Shown one piece after another: positions 35,101-45,309 of a stretch of DNA of 64,000 nucleotides. Location: contig CM055316.2 of assembly GCA_029255685.2 (NCBI GenBank), positions 67,161,237 through 67,225,236 on the forward strand, given 5' to 3'. The notes beneath the pieces were generated by a model that was not told where the DNA came from, made no database searches, and was given only the letters and a program-made list of their open reading frames with translations. This DNA comes from Silene conica (Eukaryota; Streptophyta; Magnoliopsida; Caryophyllales; Caryophyllaceae). The translations under genes were made by a program, and so were the position numbers. Position 1 is the first letter of the stretch. Each line of letters opens with the position of its first letter.

Positions 35101-37788
35101 ATAACATAAACTGGACAAAATAAACAAAATTCAACTTTCCAGTGCCTGAAGGCCGTGTGCCTATAGCCCAATAGGGTGTATATCCAATGCCTACAATTTA
35201 TTGTCTACAATCTCAAGAGTAGTAACTTGCTTATCCATCAATTTTGCCACGTGTGATAATCGAGAGACCAAAAAAGAGCTGTGAACTGACCTTTTTTATT
35301 CTGTAATCTGCAGGTTATTTTGTACGTGGAGCTATATGTAAGCGAAGTTTCATCTTCTTAGTTTGCGAAAATTACTTGTGAAATTCTTATCAGCTGATGC
35401 TTAATATGTTGTTCTTCTCTGCAGTCTTATTGTGTGGAATTCATTATTTTAGAAGGCGATAATCTTTCCAATCTATTCCCTGGAATTAACTTAAATTGGG
35501 GTGGTTTTCACCTTGATTCCATGCACTTCTTTGCACTGCTAACTGTCCTAATTGTTCTGCCAACTGTGTGGTTGAAGGATTTACGCTTAATTTCTTACCT
35601 CTCAGGTGATCTAACCATCGACATCTTCTGTTTCTTATTTATTTAGTTTGAAGTGATTCGTTAATTTGGTGGATCTTTAATCTGCAGCTGGTGGGGTCAT
35701 TGCGACGGTATTGATCGTTTTCTGCCTTTTGTTTCTGGGGACGGTGGATCATCTCGGTTTTAGTCATACTGCTGAACTTGTTAATTGGAGAGGTATACCT
35801 TTTGCCATTGGTGTATATGGATTCTGCTACTCGGGACATTCAGTTTTCCCCAACATATATCAGTCAATGGCAAACAAAAAACAATTTACTGCAGCACTTA
35901 TTGCAAGGTATATAATATTAAGTTATCAATCACCTTGAAAGTCATATCAACATTATACAATTTTTCAAATGAGACGGTCTCACGCCTCAAGATACTATTA
36001 TCATGAGACTGATCCATATAATGAGGCCACTATATCTTGATTTCAGTTTTTTTGTTAACGGGTAATTTTAAAATTTTGGTTGTAACATCTACTTGTACTT
36101 TTTGCAGTTTTGTTTTGTGTGTGATGATATATGGAAGTGTTGCTGTCATGGGATATCTCATATTTGGGCAGGATACAGCATCCCAGATCACTCTAAACAT
36201 GCCAAAACATGCTGTTGTATCTAAAGTTGCTCTCTGGACTACTGTAAGTGACATGCTTACAGCTTTTCTCCAATTATCTTGGCACTTAATGTTTGCTTTT
36301 GAGTAATTGCGTTGTAAATTCTCTGTGCAGGTGATCAACCCATTTACAAAATATCCTTTTTATTGCCCATTTTAGCCTTCTGGTGGTATTCCGTTGCATT
36401 TTCAATTTTTTTTTATTTAATTACAAACAAAATAACAAGCTACGTTTTTTGTCGAACAAGAAATTCATGGAACAATCTTGTATGCAAATCATATGACCAA
36501 TGTAAATGGATAAACAAGAATAAATCTATCTACTTTCAACCGACGTCCTTTATCTAAGACCAGGCCACAAAACACTAGCCTAATCATCTACCATAGTTGA
36601 AATTTCTGCAAGTGTATCCATCAGTTGGACATTGAGACTATTTGTTTCCTTGACAATAACACATATGCTTTACTGCTGAACCCATTGGCTCGAGGTATAG
36701 AGGAGGCATTGCCACCCCATATCGCTAATTCTAGCTGGTGCTTTTACCTTCTGAGGGCTTCTCTCGTAATTTCCTCGCTCTGTGTAGCTTTCATAGTTCC
36801 TTTTTTTGGTATGTCAAGCATCGGAACTCTAAGATCATCTCCTCTCTTCAATGCTGGAATCTTAATTACACTGATTATTAATATACCCCTAACAATTTTT
36901 TCCCTGGCTGCAGGTCTTGTGATGGCTCTAATAGGATCTCTTCTTAGCATACTAGTGGTATGCATTTACATTAACTTAATTAAAGTCCTTTTGTATCAAC
37001 CTTAATGTTGTTTGGAGCGACAATTCCACAAATACGCAATGATTTAGCTATGTTTCATGTTTTGTCTTGTTGTGGTGCAGTCTATGATCTTCCCAGCATT
37101 GTGCTTCTTAAAAATTGTGGGGAGGAAGGCCACAAAATCGCAGGTACAGGCTATTCTTAAATGCTCTCTGCTGCTTGAATATTCACTTCCTCCCATTTCT
37201 TTGTTAGCTTACACACCATTTAAAAGTTATTATGTAGCTTAATAGCAAACTCCCATGTCATAACTGTTAGGTCACCGTCAGAGTTTACTCGCCTGTAAGT
37301 GTGAGTTAAATTAGAGGTGAGTAAAGGTGGGTTTCATCCAGACGCAAACCGAGCCTAACGTGAATTTTGTAGCGGCCATACCCACTTCTTTTGAGGAGGC
37401 GGGCCGGATCTGTTGTGAACTAGCGTGATCCATGTCTGTGGACAGAGAGGGACCCATAAATAGCTTATTGGCCTCCCAACAAGAAGAGGCCTGACTTAAG
37501 ATATACAAATGGATGCTTCCTATGTTTTGAGGTGTCAGACGGTCGAACATATCAATGTGTACTATATCCCTTTATTAAATAAGAATCATAAGGTCTAATG
37601 ATATTCACTTGACACAAGCGTATATATAGCATTTTACTTTTTCGACGTTCATGGTAATGTTCCTTGTGACATCATTTGATCGCTTTTGATTTCAGGTAAC
37701 GATCAGCAGTGCAATTGTTGCAGTGGGCGTCATCAGCGCTGCTTTGGGGACGTATTCTTCACTAAAGCAGATTGTGGAGAGATATTGA
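32180..37788 (+). CDS. AVT1: AVT1-type vacuolar amino acid transporter (AAAP/Aa_trans family)
   Basis: Twelve coding exons join in frame to 534 codons plus stop: 32180-32382, 34318-34577, 34664-34878, 35314-35337, 35425-35605, 35688-35907, 36108-36243, 36331-36350, 36663-36808, 36914-36957, 37081-37143, 37696-37788. The N-terminus is acidic (D-rich, residues ~30-55) and cytosolic-looking. From residue ~145 the Aa_trans domain starts with [20 protein letters not shown] and [12 protein letters not shown], then about ten hydrophobic segments, with [38 protein letters not shown] and [13 protein letters not shown], ending LKQIVERY. Length and motifs fit plant AVT1 proteins, which exchange neutral amino acids across the tonoplast with proton antiport. 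Which of the several AVT1 paralogues it is cannot be told. An upstream in-frame ATG (32075) exists; 32180 (MSSMAG) fits relatives better. Confidence 0.9.
33056..33155 (+). mobile_element. SINE in intron 1 of the AVT1-like gene
   Basis: A ~75-bp body has an A-box-like TGGCTTACATGG and a B-box-like GGGATTCAACCCC. It ends CTCGTCAT followed by an A-rich tail. The flanks ATGGCCT at 33049-33055 and 33156-33162 are direct repeats. The structure is that of a short tRNA-derived SINE. Confidence 0.72.
33681..34317 (+). other. Intron 1, distal part: unassigned open frames
   Basis: Several overlapping frames occur here, including one at about 34144-34235 reading [19 protein letters not shown], which looks protein-like. 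It is not part of the transporter reading frame and I do not recognise it. It could be a fragment of another gene or chance. Confidence 0.25.
36351..36662 (+). other. U12-type AT-AC intron in the AVT1-like gene
   Basis: The 5' splice site is ATATCCTTTT, the exact U12 AT-AC consensus. The branch-point element TTCCTTGAC is at 36646-36654 and the intron ends in AC at 36661-36662, nine bases after the branch adenosine. Joining 36350 to 36663 gives [17 protein letters not shown], the conserved AVT1 sequence, with no frame change. No GT-AG alternative in the interval gives this join. Confidence 0.93.
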
Positions 37789-37789
37789 C

Positions 37790-38396
37790 CTTATTTACAC
37801 CACAATTGTCGACCATCGCCATTCAGATACGGGCATGGGTTATTCAAATCATATACAATAGAGATGTACTTGGGTATCTTAACCATCACCATTCGGATAT
37901 GGGGGTAGGTTATTCAATCATTTACAATAGAGGTGTACTTCTGTATCTTAACCTACAAAGTTTATTAAGAATGATATATGGAGTAGTGTTTTTATTGGTG
38001 ACCGGCGTGTTTCGCCTCTTAGTTGGATGGATGTAGTGAATGCTAAACTCGAGCTTGTCATTTCTAATAGAGGTGATTAAATGCGGGTTTTAACGGGATG
38101 TGGATCACGCTTACATGTGTTTTTCCCACGGACACGCAGGTTCGCGGTGGGTATGTGGGCCGTGCCTTTGTAATTTTGAAAAATGCATTGTTCATGTCCG
38201 CCATGAGACTGTCTTGCATGCCTAATGGGTCGTTCCGTCCAAGAACCAACTCTAATTCCTACAATTATTTAACAGAGTCTTATAAATTGAATAAGGTGTG
38301 TGACAATGAATTGAAAATGTGGTTGATGAGGATTGAGGTGGTTTACTTTTAGAGGTGATCCCGGTACTAGTGTCCTTGATTATGGTCAAAGTAGCT
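37790..38396. other. 3' flank of the AVT1-like gene
   Basis: Untranslated and intergenic sequence. A degenerate internal duplication, 'accatcgccattcagatacgggcatgggttattcaa' and 'accatcaccattcggatatgggggtaggttattcaa', lies at about 37812-37915. No coding region recognised. Confidence 0.5.
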
Positions 38397-38404
38397 CTCT
38401 TAGT

Positions 38405-38873
38405 TAGGGGTGAGCAAAATCGGATATTCGTTCCGGTTTTGAAATTCGGATCGAATGTCTAGTTTTAAAAATATGATTTTTGGCGATGGACATCCATATC
38501 CTAATATTCGGATATCAAAAAAGTCGGAATCCGAAAATCCGGATATCCAGATTGGAAATCGGATTAGATCCAGTTTTAAATGCATAGTAAAACAGTAACA
38601 AATGGTACGGTGTAGAATGAATCGTTCAAAGATTATCATTAGATTCATTCTCCAACTAATGAGTATATTTTGTGCTCCAAAAAGATCATGTGTATAATGA
38701 ATATGTACCTCTTTTGTCATACTTCTCGATTATGTTTATAACAATAACAATCAATATGTTTCAAACAATTCAAAACATAATTTGAATGATATTCATATAT
38801 TCGGATTATTTTTTTCGGATTTCGAATCAGTTTCCAAAAAAATATCGTATCGATTTTTTTTTTCTCAGCCCTA
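38405..38873. mobile_element. hAT-type MITE
   Basis: The ends are TAGGGGTGAGCAAAATCGG and, reverse complemented, TAGGGCTGAGAAAAAAAAA. The flanks CTCTTAGT (38397-38404) and CTCTTAGC (38874-38881) give an 8-bp duplication with one mismatch. The interior is rich in 'ggatatccgaa' motifs and encodes nothing convincing. Confidence 0.82.
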
Positions 38874-39240
38874 CTCTTAGCACATAAAAATGGAAGCATA
38901 CAAGGTACAAGAGACATTCCCAACTCGTGCCATGAAACGTTATTGGGTTATCCAACTTCATGTAGTAGATTTTCTCAAAAACAATAACGATCATCGAAAT
39001 AAAAACTCTATGCTATTCGTTTCTCAGTGGTGAAAGTTTAACCATAGGGTTCTATCATGTTTTTCAATTGCATAAACTATAATGTAAGGGTCATCCGACT
39101 TACAATTAATGAATAATTATAAAAGAAAACAGATTTATCTTCATTAATACAACACGATACAGTTTTGTCTTTAACTGAAGGACTTTCGGAAATTGCGGGT
39201 AGGAGGGATTTAGATTATCTAAAATGAAAATTGTGAGAAC

Positions 39241-39830
39241 TGTTGGACCCCAAAATTAGTATTTTGACTCCTTGACATGTGTCATCAACCAATTGGATAA
39301 AGTAAGAGAAGTCAAGGTTAATAAAGGAGCAAGAGCATAGAAGGGGAATAAAGAAGTGCAGGAAGAAGAGTAGGAAAGCTGCAGTACAAAGCTCAAGGTT
39401 TACCCGAAATGGGTAGGCAAGGAAAGTATAGCAGAGTGAAGAAGGGAGAGAAAGAAAGCTAGGAAAGGAGGCATTGGACCGTTGGACAAACATTGGATCC
39501 AACGGTCCATAAGCAAGTTAGGCCTATAAATATAGAAGAAATATACATTGTACAGACACACAATAGAACACAACACTTCTCTCACTAAGAATTGAGCAAA
39601 AATACTTGTAATCACTCGGCATTCAGGTCGAGCGTTCTAGTGGAATTGGTGGAACCCTGTTCCCCCCGCGGTTTTTCCCTAAGGGGTTTTCCGCGTTAAC
39701 AACCCTCTTGGCGTTCTTCTTCTCTCTTAAGCTGCTCCACCTCGCTTAGTTATAAAACCAAACAACTTTAATCCGACAGTAGATCATTATAACCCCTAAA
39801 TTAACACTTGGTAGTTTTTCGACCAAAACA
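39241..39830 (+). mobile_element. Solo LTR (copia type)
   Basis: 590 bp starting TGTTGGACCCC and ending CCAAAACA, flanked by AGAAC at 39236-39240 and 39831-39835. Inside are a TATA-like CTATAAATATAG near 39524, a typical copia 'cccgcggtttttccc' and 'ttttccgcgtt' block, and a transcript-end-like region. No internal sequence remains, so the element was lost by LTR-LTR recombination. Confidence 0.85.
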
Positions 39831-39932
39831 AGAACTATTTCAAAAGACTAATGCTTCACGAAGAAAAGAATACGACAATTATAAAATAATTACAAGACCG
39901 GATTAGGAAAGAATAACAAATTATATTATGAA

Positions 39933-39970
39933 CTAGCTTAAAACCCTTGTAATATTGCACGGATAAGTAT
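39933..39970 (-). mobile_element. Helitron-like 3' end (minus orientation)
   Basis: On the minus strand the sequence reads CCGTGCAATATTACAAGGG, an imperfect hairpin, followed about ten bases later by CTAG at 39933-39936 and T. This is the typical Helitron 3' terminus. Its 5' end was not found. Confidence 0.45.
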
Positions 39971-40323
39971 AAAAAATATATAAAAAATTATTTAAAATTG
40001 AAAATTATAATATCATTTAATATTATAGTATTAATGTGCAACATTTTACACATACAAATTAAATCTATCTATATTATTAAAGGAAGCTTTTTTCGAGCGA
40101 TGCTATTGGTTGAACAATATAATAAGAGGTTTCAAAATAGAGATAGAAAAAAGATAAAATTTTCTACTATATTAATAAATGAATATTATAAATATAAATA
40201 TAAATATAAAATATTCTTCAATAGTGAGTAATATCACCGTCACGTTTCCTCCTAAAGACCTAATTGGAACCAGAACATGATTTTTATTAGCGATGAGGTT
40301 TCAAGGCTAACAAAGACCTAAGT

Positions 40324-41955
40324 TTAACACCTTATATCAGGAAAATCAGTAAAATAAGTCATCCACTTTTTCTTCATATCTTGTACAACATGGCATAACC
40401 CGACCTCAACTTTTTCAGCATTGTTAAAAGCAATCATAATTCTTACACATTCAACAATAACACAATGTACATTAGGCTTATAAACATAAGAGAAAATCAA
40501 TGTAACTTGCTTAAAAAATTCTAAAAGCTCAACAATATGACCAACAGTTACCCACATAGACTCATCAATTTCCTCATTTTCTTGTGTTTTGTGATGTGTG
40601 TTATACAATTCAGTAATTACCTTTTTGTATTTGATGGCCTTTATTAACAAATGGTAAGTGGCATTCCACCTTGTCGGACAATCTTTAGACCAATCAACTT
40701 TAGGTAGTCCATTTTGTTCACACAACTCTTTGTATCGACGCCTTATGGCTTGAGTTTTTCTAATACAATAGACACATTTTCTAATTGGCATAGTTAAAGG
40801 GTGAAGAAAAGCAATTCCTTCTTGAGCGGATAAGTTAATTATATGATCACAACATCTTACATGCACAAGTTCACCATCAAGTAGTAGAGATTTTGTCATT
40901 TTACTAAGAACATATTCAATACATTTTGTATTAGAAGAAGCATTATCAAACGAGATAAAAAAAAGTTTCTTTATTATTTTAAACTCTTCACAAGTTGCTT
41001 GAATATGCAAAAAAATGTTAAAACCCGTATGACTGTCATCCATTAAATCAAAAGCAATAATACGTTTTTGAAAAACAAAACTACTATCTATTAAAGCGAC
41101 TCGATCGTCATATTTATCAAAATACTCAATTAAAGCATCTTTTTCTTCATAGTATTGTTTAAAACAATGTCTTTGTAAGGTTTGTCTGTTAATAGGTTTA
41201 TAACTAGGTTGAAAAGCTTTTTTTTTATTAAAATATGCATAATTTGGGTTTGCACCAAAAGAAAAAGGTTGTTCATTCGAAATAACAAATCTAGTCATTT
41301 CTTCAACCATATTACTATGAGAATAAGTAAAAGGCATACCTCCGCCGGGTTGTGAACTCATAAACCCGGAAAGAAGAGTTTGATTTTGTTGTTGAGGATT
41401 CCCGCTCAAATGACTATCTCTCGTGATACCATGTTTTTTCCCTAAATGACGATTCATGCTTCAATAGCCGTCACCGGAAGTAAATTTATATTTTGTGGAA
41501 ATGTTATTTGCTTCACATAACTTGCAAATACAAAAGAATTGGTTGGTCGTATCTTCAACCGGGACTTTATCAAAGTATGACCAAACATAAGAAGGTTGCG
41601 TATCTTTTTTCCTTTTTCTTTTCTTGTAGTTGTGGACGCACCTCCTTGAGTAACCGGATCTTCCGAAACTAAACAAATAAAATATTAAAACAAAATAAGT
41701 TAGTATATGAATGTGAAATATTGCTAAATTAAATTAACTCCTTAAGAAAGAAAAATTACTAAATTATATTAATAACACAAAATTGAATAAAATATAATAT
41801 AATTAAATTGAAAAATGAAATTATCACCTTGAAAAATAATAAAAAAAACTATTACCGTTTCCAAATTGAAATTGAGGATGAAATTGAGAATTTTTGCCTT
41901 GTGATTGACGGTACATGGCTTCCATTTCTTCTTGAGTATATAATCTACTTTCCAT
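40324..41955 (-). pseudogene. hAT transposase remnant (BED finger, truncated)
   Basis: The probable first exon (minus, 41955 to about 41858) reads MESRLYTQEEMEAMYRQSQG. After an intron, 41676-41461 gives the start of a BED zinc finger (PSYVWSYFDKVP, FFCICKLCEANN). An in-frame TGA at 41461-41463 interrupts the finger just before SMNRHLGKKHG. The frame then runs to 40324 with hAT core motifs (LIDSSFVFQKRIIAFDLMDD, SHTGFNIFLHIQ, SFDNASSNTKCIEYVL, VRCCDHIINLSAQEG, DWSKDCPTRWNATYHLL). It stops at MTYFTDFPD, so the conserved C-terminal dimerisation region is missing. A minus-strand TATA box CTATAAATACCCC lies at about 42174-42186. Confidence 0.85.
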
Positions 41956-42186
41956 TTTTTGTTAATTTTTTTTATAGAAATAAACTAACAATTATATGAT
42001 GATAAAAATTTAAGACAATTATAAATTTACGAGAGTGTTTTTTAATAATTTTGTTTTTTAGGAGAAAATTTTAGAGAATTATGTTGAACTTGAAATTGAA
42101 GAGAATTATAAAAGAATTTAGAAGAGAGTAGATGAGTAGATGAGTTGTGTGGTAATAATGTTGTGTTAATGGGGTATTTATAGGAA

Positions 42187-42589
42187 AAATTGTGAATTTA
42201 AAAAAATTTAAAAAAAAAGAAGAAAAAAAAAAATACCGAGACAAAGCTAAGGGCAACGGATACTTGCTACTTCCTAAGTTCCTAGTCTGCTTACTCTAGT
42301 ACTAGCCTACTATTACAGTAATACAGTCCCAGAATCCCCATTGCCCCACTGACCACCCCACTAGTCCACTCACCTCAATTCTTTCAATTAGATTTTAAAT
42401 TCAAATTAAACATCTAACAAAAAAATCAACAACACTAACACTGACCACCCCACTAGTCCACTCAACTCTATTGTAATTATTGAACGGGTACTATTCAAGA
42501 ATATTCTAAAAAAATCAACAACACTAACAAGCAACAACAATGCAAATTTTATATCAAAAAACAATCGTCCTAAACAACTTAACAACAAT
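42187..42589. other. Non-coding DNA with a short internal duplication
   Basis: The segment 'actgaccaccccactagtccactca' occurs at about 42347-42372 and again at 42440-42465. No gene is seen. Confidence 0.5.
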
Positions 42590-43519
42590 ATGCGACGGAT
42601 TTGGGACGGAATTAGCTACTAACCTAATATCACTAACCACCTAACAATACTAACTAAACTAATCAAATAACAATTAAACTAAACTAACTATTCCTAATAA
42701 CAATAAAAAAAACAATAATACGGAATTTGCGACGGAATTTTGCGACGGATTAAACATAAAAAATTAAGACGGTATATTAATTAAGTTAGTAAACATACAT
42801 AAGAAAGAAAGAAGTGGCGGAGGGAAGGTGGCGGCGGTGAGGTGGTGACGGCGGTGAGGTGGCAGGTGGAAGGGAGAAGAAAGGAGAAGGAGGAGGAAGG
42901 AGGAGGAAGGAGAAGGAAGGAGAAGGAGGAAGGAGGAAGGAGGGGTGGTGGCGGCTCCGGCGACGGCGGCGGCGGGGGATTGTAGAGGGTAGGGTAGGGT
43001 GGTAGGGTGGTGGTGTGGTGGTAGCACAAATCGCCGATCGCTTAGGGTTTGCGTTTTTTTTTAATTTTGAAATCGATTTGGGGAAAAGAAGGAGACCCGC
43101 GGGGTCTGTATAAAAAAGATTTGCGACGGAATTTTGCGACGGAAATTCCGTCGCAAAACTGGTCAAGGTCAAATCTTGACCAGATTTGCGACGGAAATTC
43201 CGTCGCAAATATTGACTCCTGCGACGGAATTTCCGTCGCAAATATGGTCAAGATTTGACCTTGACCCACTTTTGGTCAAGTCTGGTCAATATGTTTGCGA
43301 CGGAAATTCCGTCGCAAAGGTCAATATTTGCGACGGAATTTCCGTCGCAAACTTTCCCGCCACTTGACTTTCACTTCGCGGGTCTGGGAAATTCAGGTCC
43401 GTCGCAAATTCTGTCGCAAAAAAAAAATCCGTCGCAAAGTCCGTCACAAAACTAATTTTGCGACGGATTTTGTGTCCGTCGCAAAAATTCCGTCGCAAGG
43501 GCAGCATTTTTTTGTAGTG
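42590..43519 (-). mobile_element. CACTA end fragment (TTGCGACGGA family)
   Basis: On the minus strand the element begins at 43519 with CACTACAAAAAAATGCTGCC and then shows a dense subterminal array of TTTGCGACGGA and TCCGTCGCAAA (43120-43500). Behind it lies a proline/serine-coding C-rich stretch at 42810-43020 that is best read as an untranslated leader, as in CACTA 2. The other end is missing; only scattered motifs remain at 42590-42750. The same family left a fragment at 6806-6921. Confidence 0.75.
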
Positions 43520-43564
43520 TACTTCCCAATTCACTTCTAACAGTTATTACTTCACACTTTACAG

Positions 43565-43870
43565 CGCAAGGGCCGGGTCAACGGGGCAGGTCAGCGGGCC
43601 GGGTCACTAGGGAGGGTGGGTTCACGGGTTACACACACGGGTCACCCTCCGGGTCAAGGGGCCGGGTCAACGGGGCGGGTCGGCGGGTTGGTTCACGGGT
43701 TACACACACGGGTCACCCTTCGGGCCGGGTTCCAAAAAATGGACCCGGACCCGAGTCCTTCAACCATCCCATCCGGGTCGGGTCGGGTTTAGACCCGGGT
43801 GAGGCGGGCCTAGTCAGTCACGGGTCAAGTAGCGGGTCGGGTCCGGGTTGCCAATACCGACCCGCACTCT
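43565..43870 (+). repeat. GGGTC-rich minisatellite
   Basis: Two tandem units of about 95 bp share 'ttcacgggttacacacacgggtcaccct' and 'gggccgggtcaacggggc', followed by irregular GGGTCGGGT repeats. It is strikingly G-rich for this window. No gene. Confidence 0.75.
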
Positions 43871-44336
43871 TGACCAGCACTACTACTCACTATACTTTTG
43901 ATATAACAATTTTTCAAAGTATTTGATTTAATTATGGTTTTTAAAAGTACTTACAAATCTATAGTGATTTGATTCAATCATTACTCCATCTATTATATTT
44001 ATGATTTGCAATCCCCTTCTTTTCAGATCATTGTGTACGATTGCAATGTTTGTCACCGATACCAACTCATATGGTGAACTAGAATAATTTGTATTATATG
44101 ATCATTTTTTTGGGTTATTCTCTCTTTAATTGAGGGAGTAACACATGAAGAAGTAAATACTAGAAATGTTTCGATGCAAGTGAAACATATCCATTGAATG
44201 AATTAGTTTGATGCGTTCATCCTATCAATGCTCAAAACGCCTTCACTGAATGAATGTGTAAGAAACATTCATTTAGGTCTTTATGAAGGTAGTAAGTTAT
44301 TCTCCATGATCACCTATAAATACGGGAGATTGGAGA

Positions 44337-44889
44337 TGTAACACCCCAAGAGTATGAGAGGAAAGTTGTCCCACATCGGTAGAATGTGAGGCTTGTGATA
44401 TGTTTATAATAGCTTTCACCCACCACTTAGTAACAAGGCCTTGTGCTTTTGGGCTTAAGTGAGGACAAATAATGGGCCCAAAAGTGCACACCCATCTTAT
44501 TGGGTTTGTGTTACGACGGTGGCGGGTCGGGTTGTTACAAATGGTATCAGAGCGACCCAGCGACCGTGTGGTGAGCCTGTGGTCGGGAGTACCCGGGTCA
44601 CACACCTAGCGGGGGAGGATTCTGGCCCTGGTTGTGGTCAAGTTTGAGGCACAACGAGGACGTTGTGTTCTTTAAGTGGGGGAGTTTGTAACACCCCAAG
44701 AGTATGAGAGGAAAGTTGTCCCACATCGGTAGAATGTGAGGCTTGTGATATGTTTATAATAGCTTTCACCCACCACTTAGTAACAAGGCCTTGTGCTTTT
44801 GGGCTTAAGTGAGGACAAATAATGGGCCCAAAAGTGCACACCCATCTTATTGGGTTTGTGTTACGACGGTGGCGGGTCGGGTTGTTACA
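44337..44889 (+). mobile_element. TRIM (terminal-repeat retrotransposon in miniature)
   Basis: Two 203-bp LTRs (44337-44539 and 44687-44889) look identical and run TGTAACACCCC to GGTTGTTACA. The duplication GGAGA flanks it (44332-44336, 44890-44894). The 147-bp interior holds a PBS TGGTATCAGAGC for initiator tRNA-Met at 44542 and a PPT AAGTGGGGGAG at about 44674-44684. No coding capacity. It sits in the 5' LTR of the copia element. Identical LTRs point to recent insertion or gene conversion. Confidence 0.95.
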
Positions 44890-45309
44890 GGAGAGCTTAT
44901 TTCATCAATTACAAGAACACAAAATATATTATTAATCCACAATAATTAGTATATTATTATTGTGAGAGTTTTGTGAGAAAAGAAAGCCACTATTAATAGT
45001 GAGAGATATCCACCTCATTAAGGTGACAACTTGTAATCCTATTACAAATATTATAGTGAAAGAATTGGACACTTGTCCCGCGGTTGTTTACCTATTTGGG
45101 TTTTTCCGCGTAACCAAAAATCTTATTGTGTCTTTGTCTAATATTTTATTTAATTTTCCATAAATACACAAAGAGGGAAATACGAGTTTTTCCCAACAGT
45201 GGTATCAGAGCCACGTTAGTGGGCTCAACAAATTCTTGTGTTATTATAGAGACTACCGTCGCTCATTACGATGGTGATATGTTTAAACTCTTATTCCTAC
45301 TGGAAGCCA

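Noticed and set aside
36625-37005. Continuous ORF taken as a single transporter exon
   Set aside because: Family sequence needs the AC acceptor at 36662 and removal of 36809-36913 to give [11 protein letters not shown].
42764-43241. Three overlapping minus-strand ORFs rich in P and S
   Set aside because: All three frames are open because of CCNCCN repeats; the region is better explained as a CACTA leader.
43042-43540. Several ORFs with repeated 'RRKFRRK' and 'CDGISVA'
   Set aside because: They are translations of the TTGCGACGGA subterminal array, not proteins.
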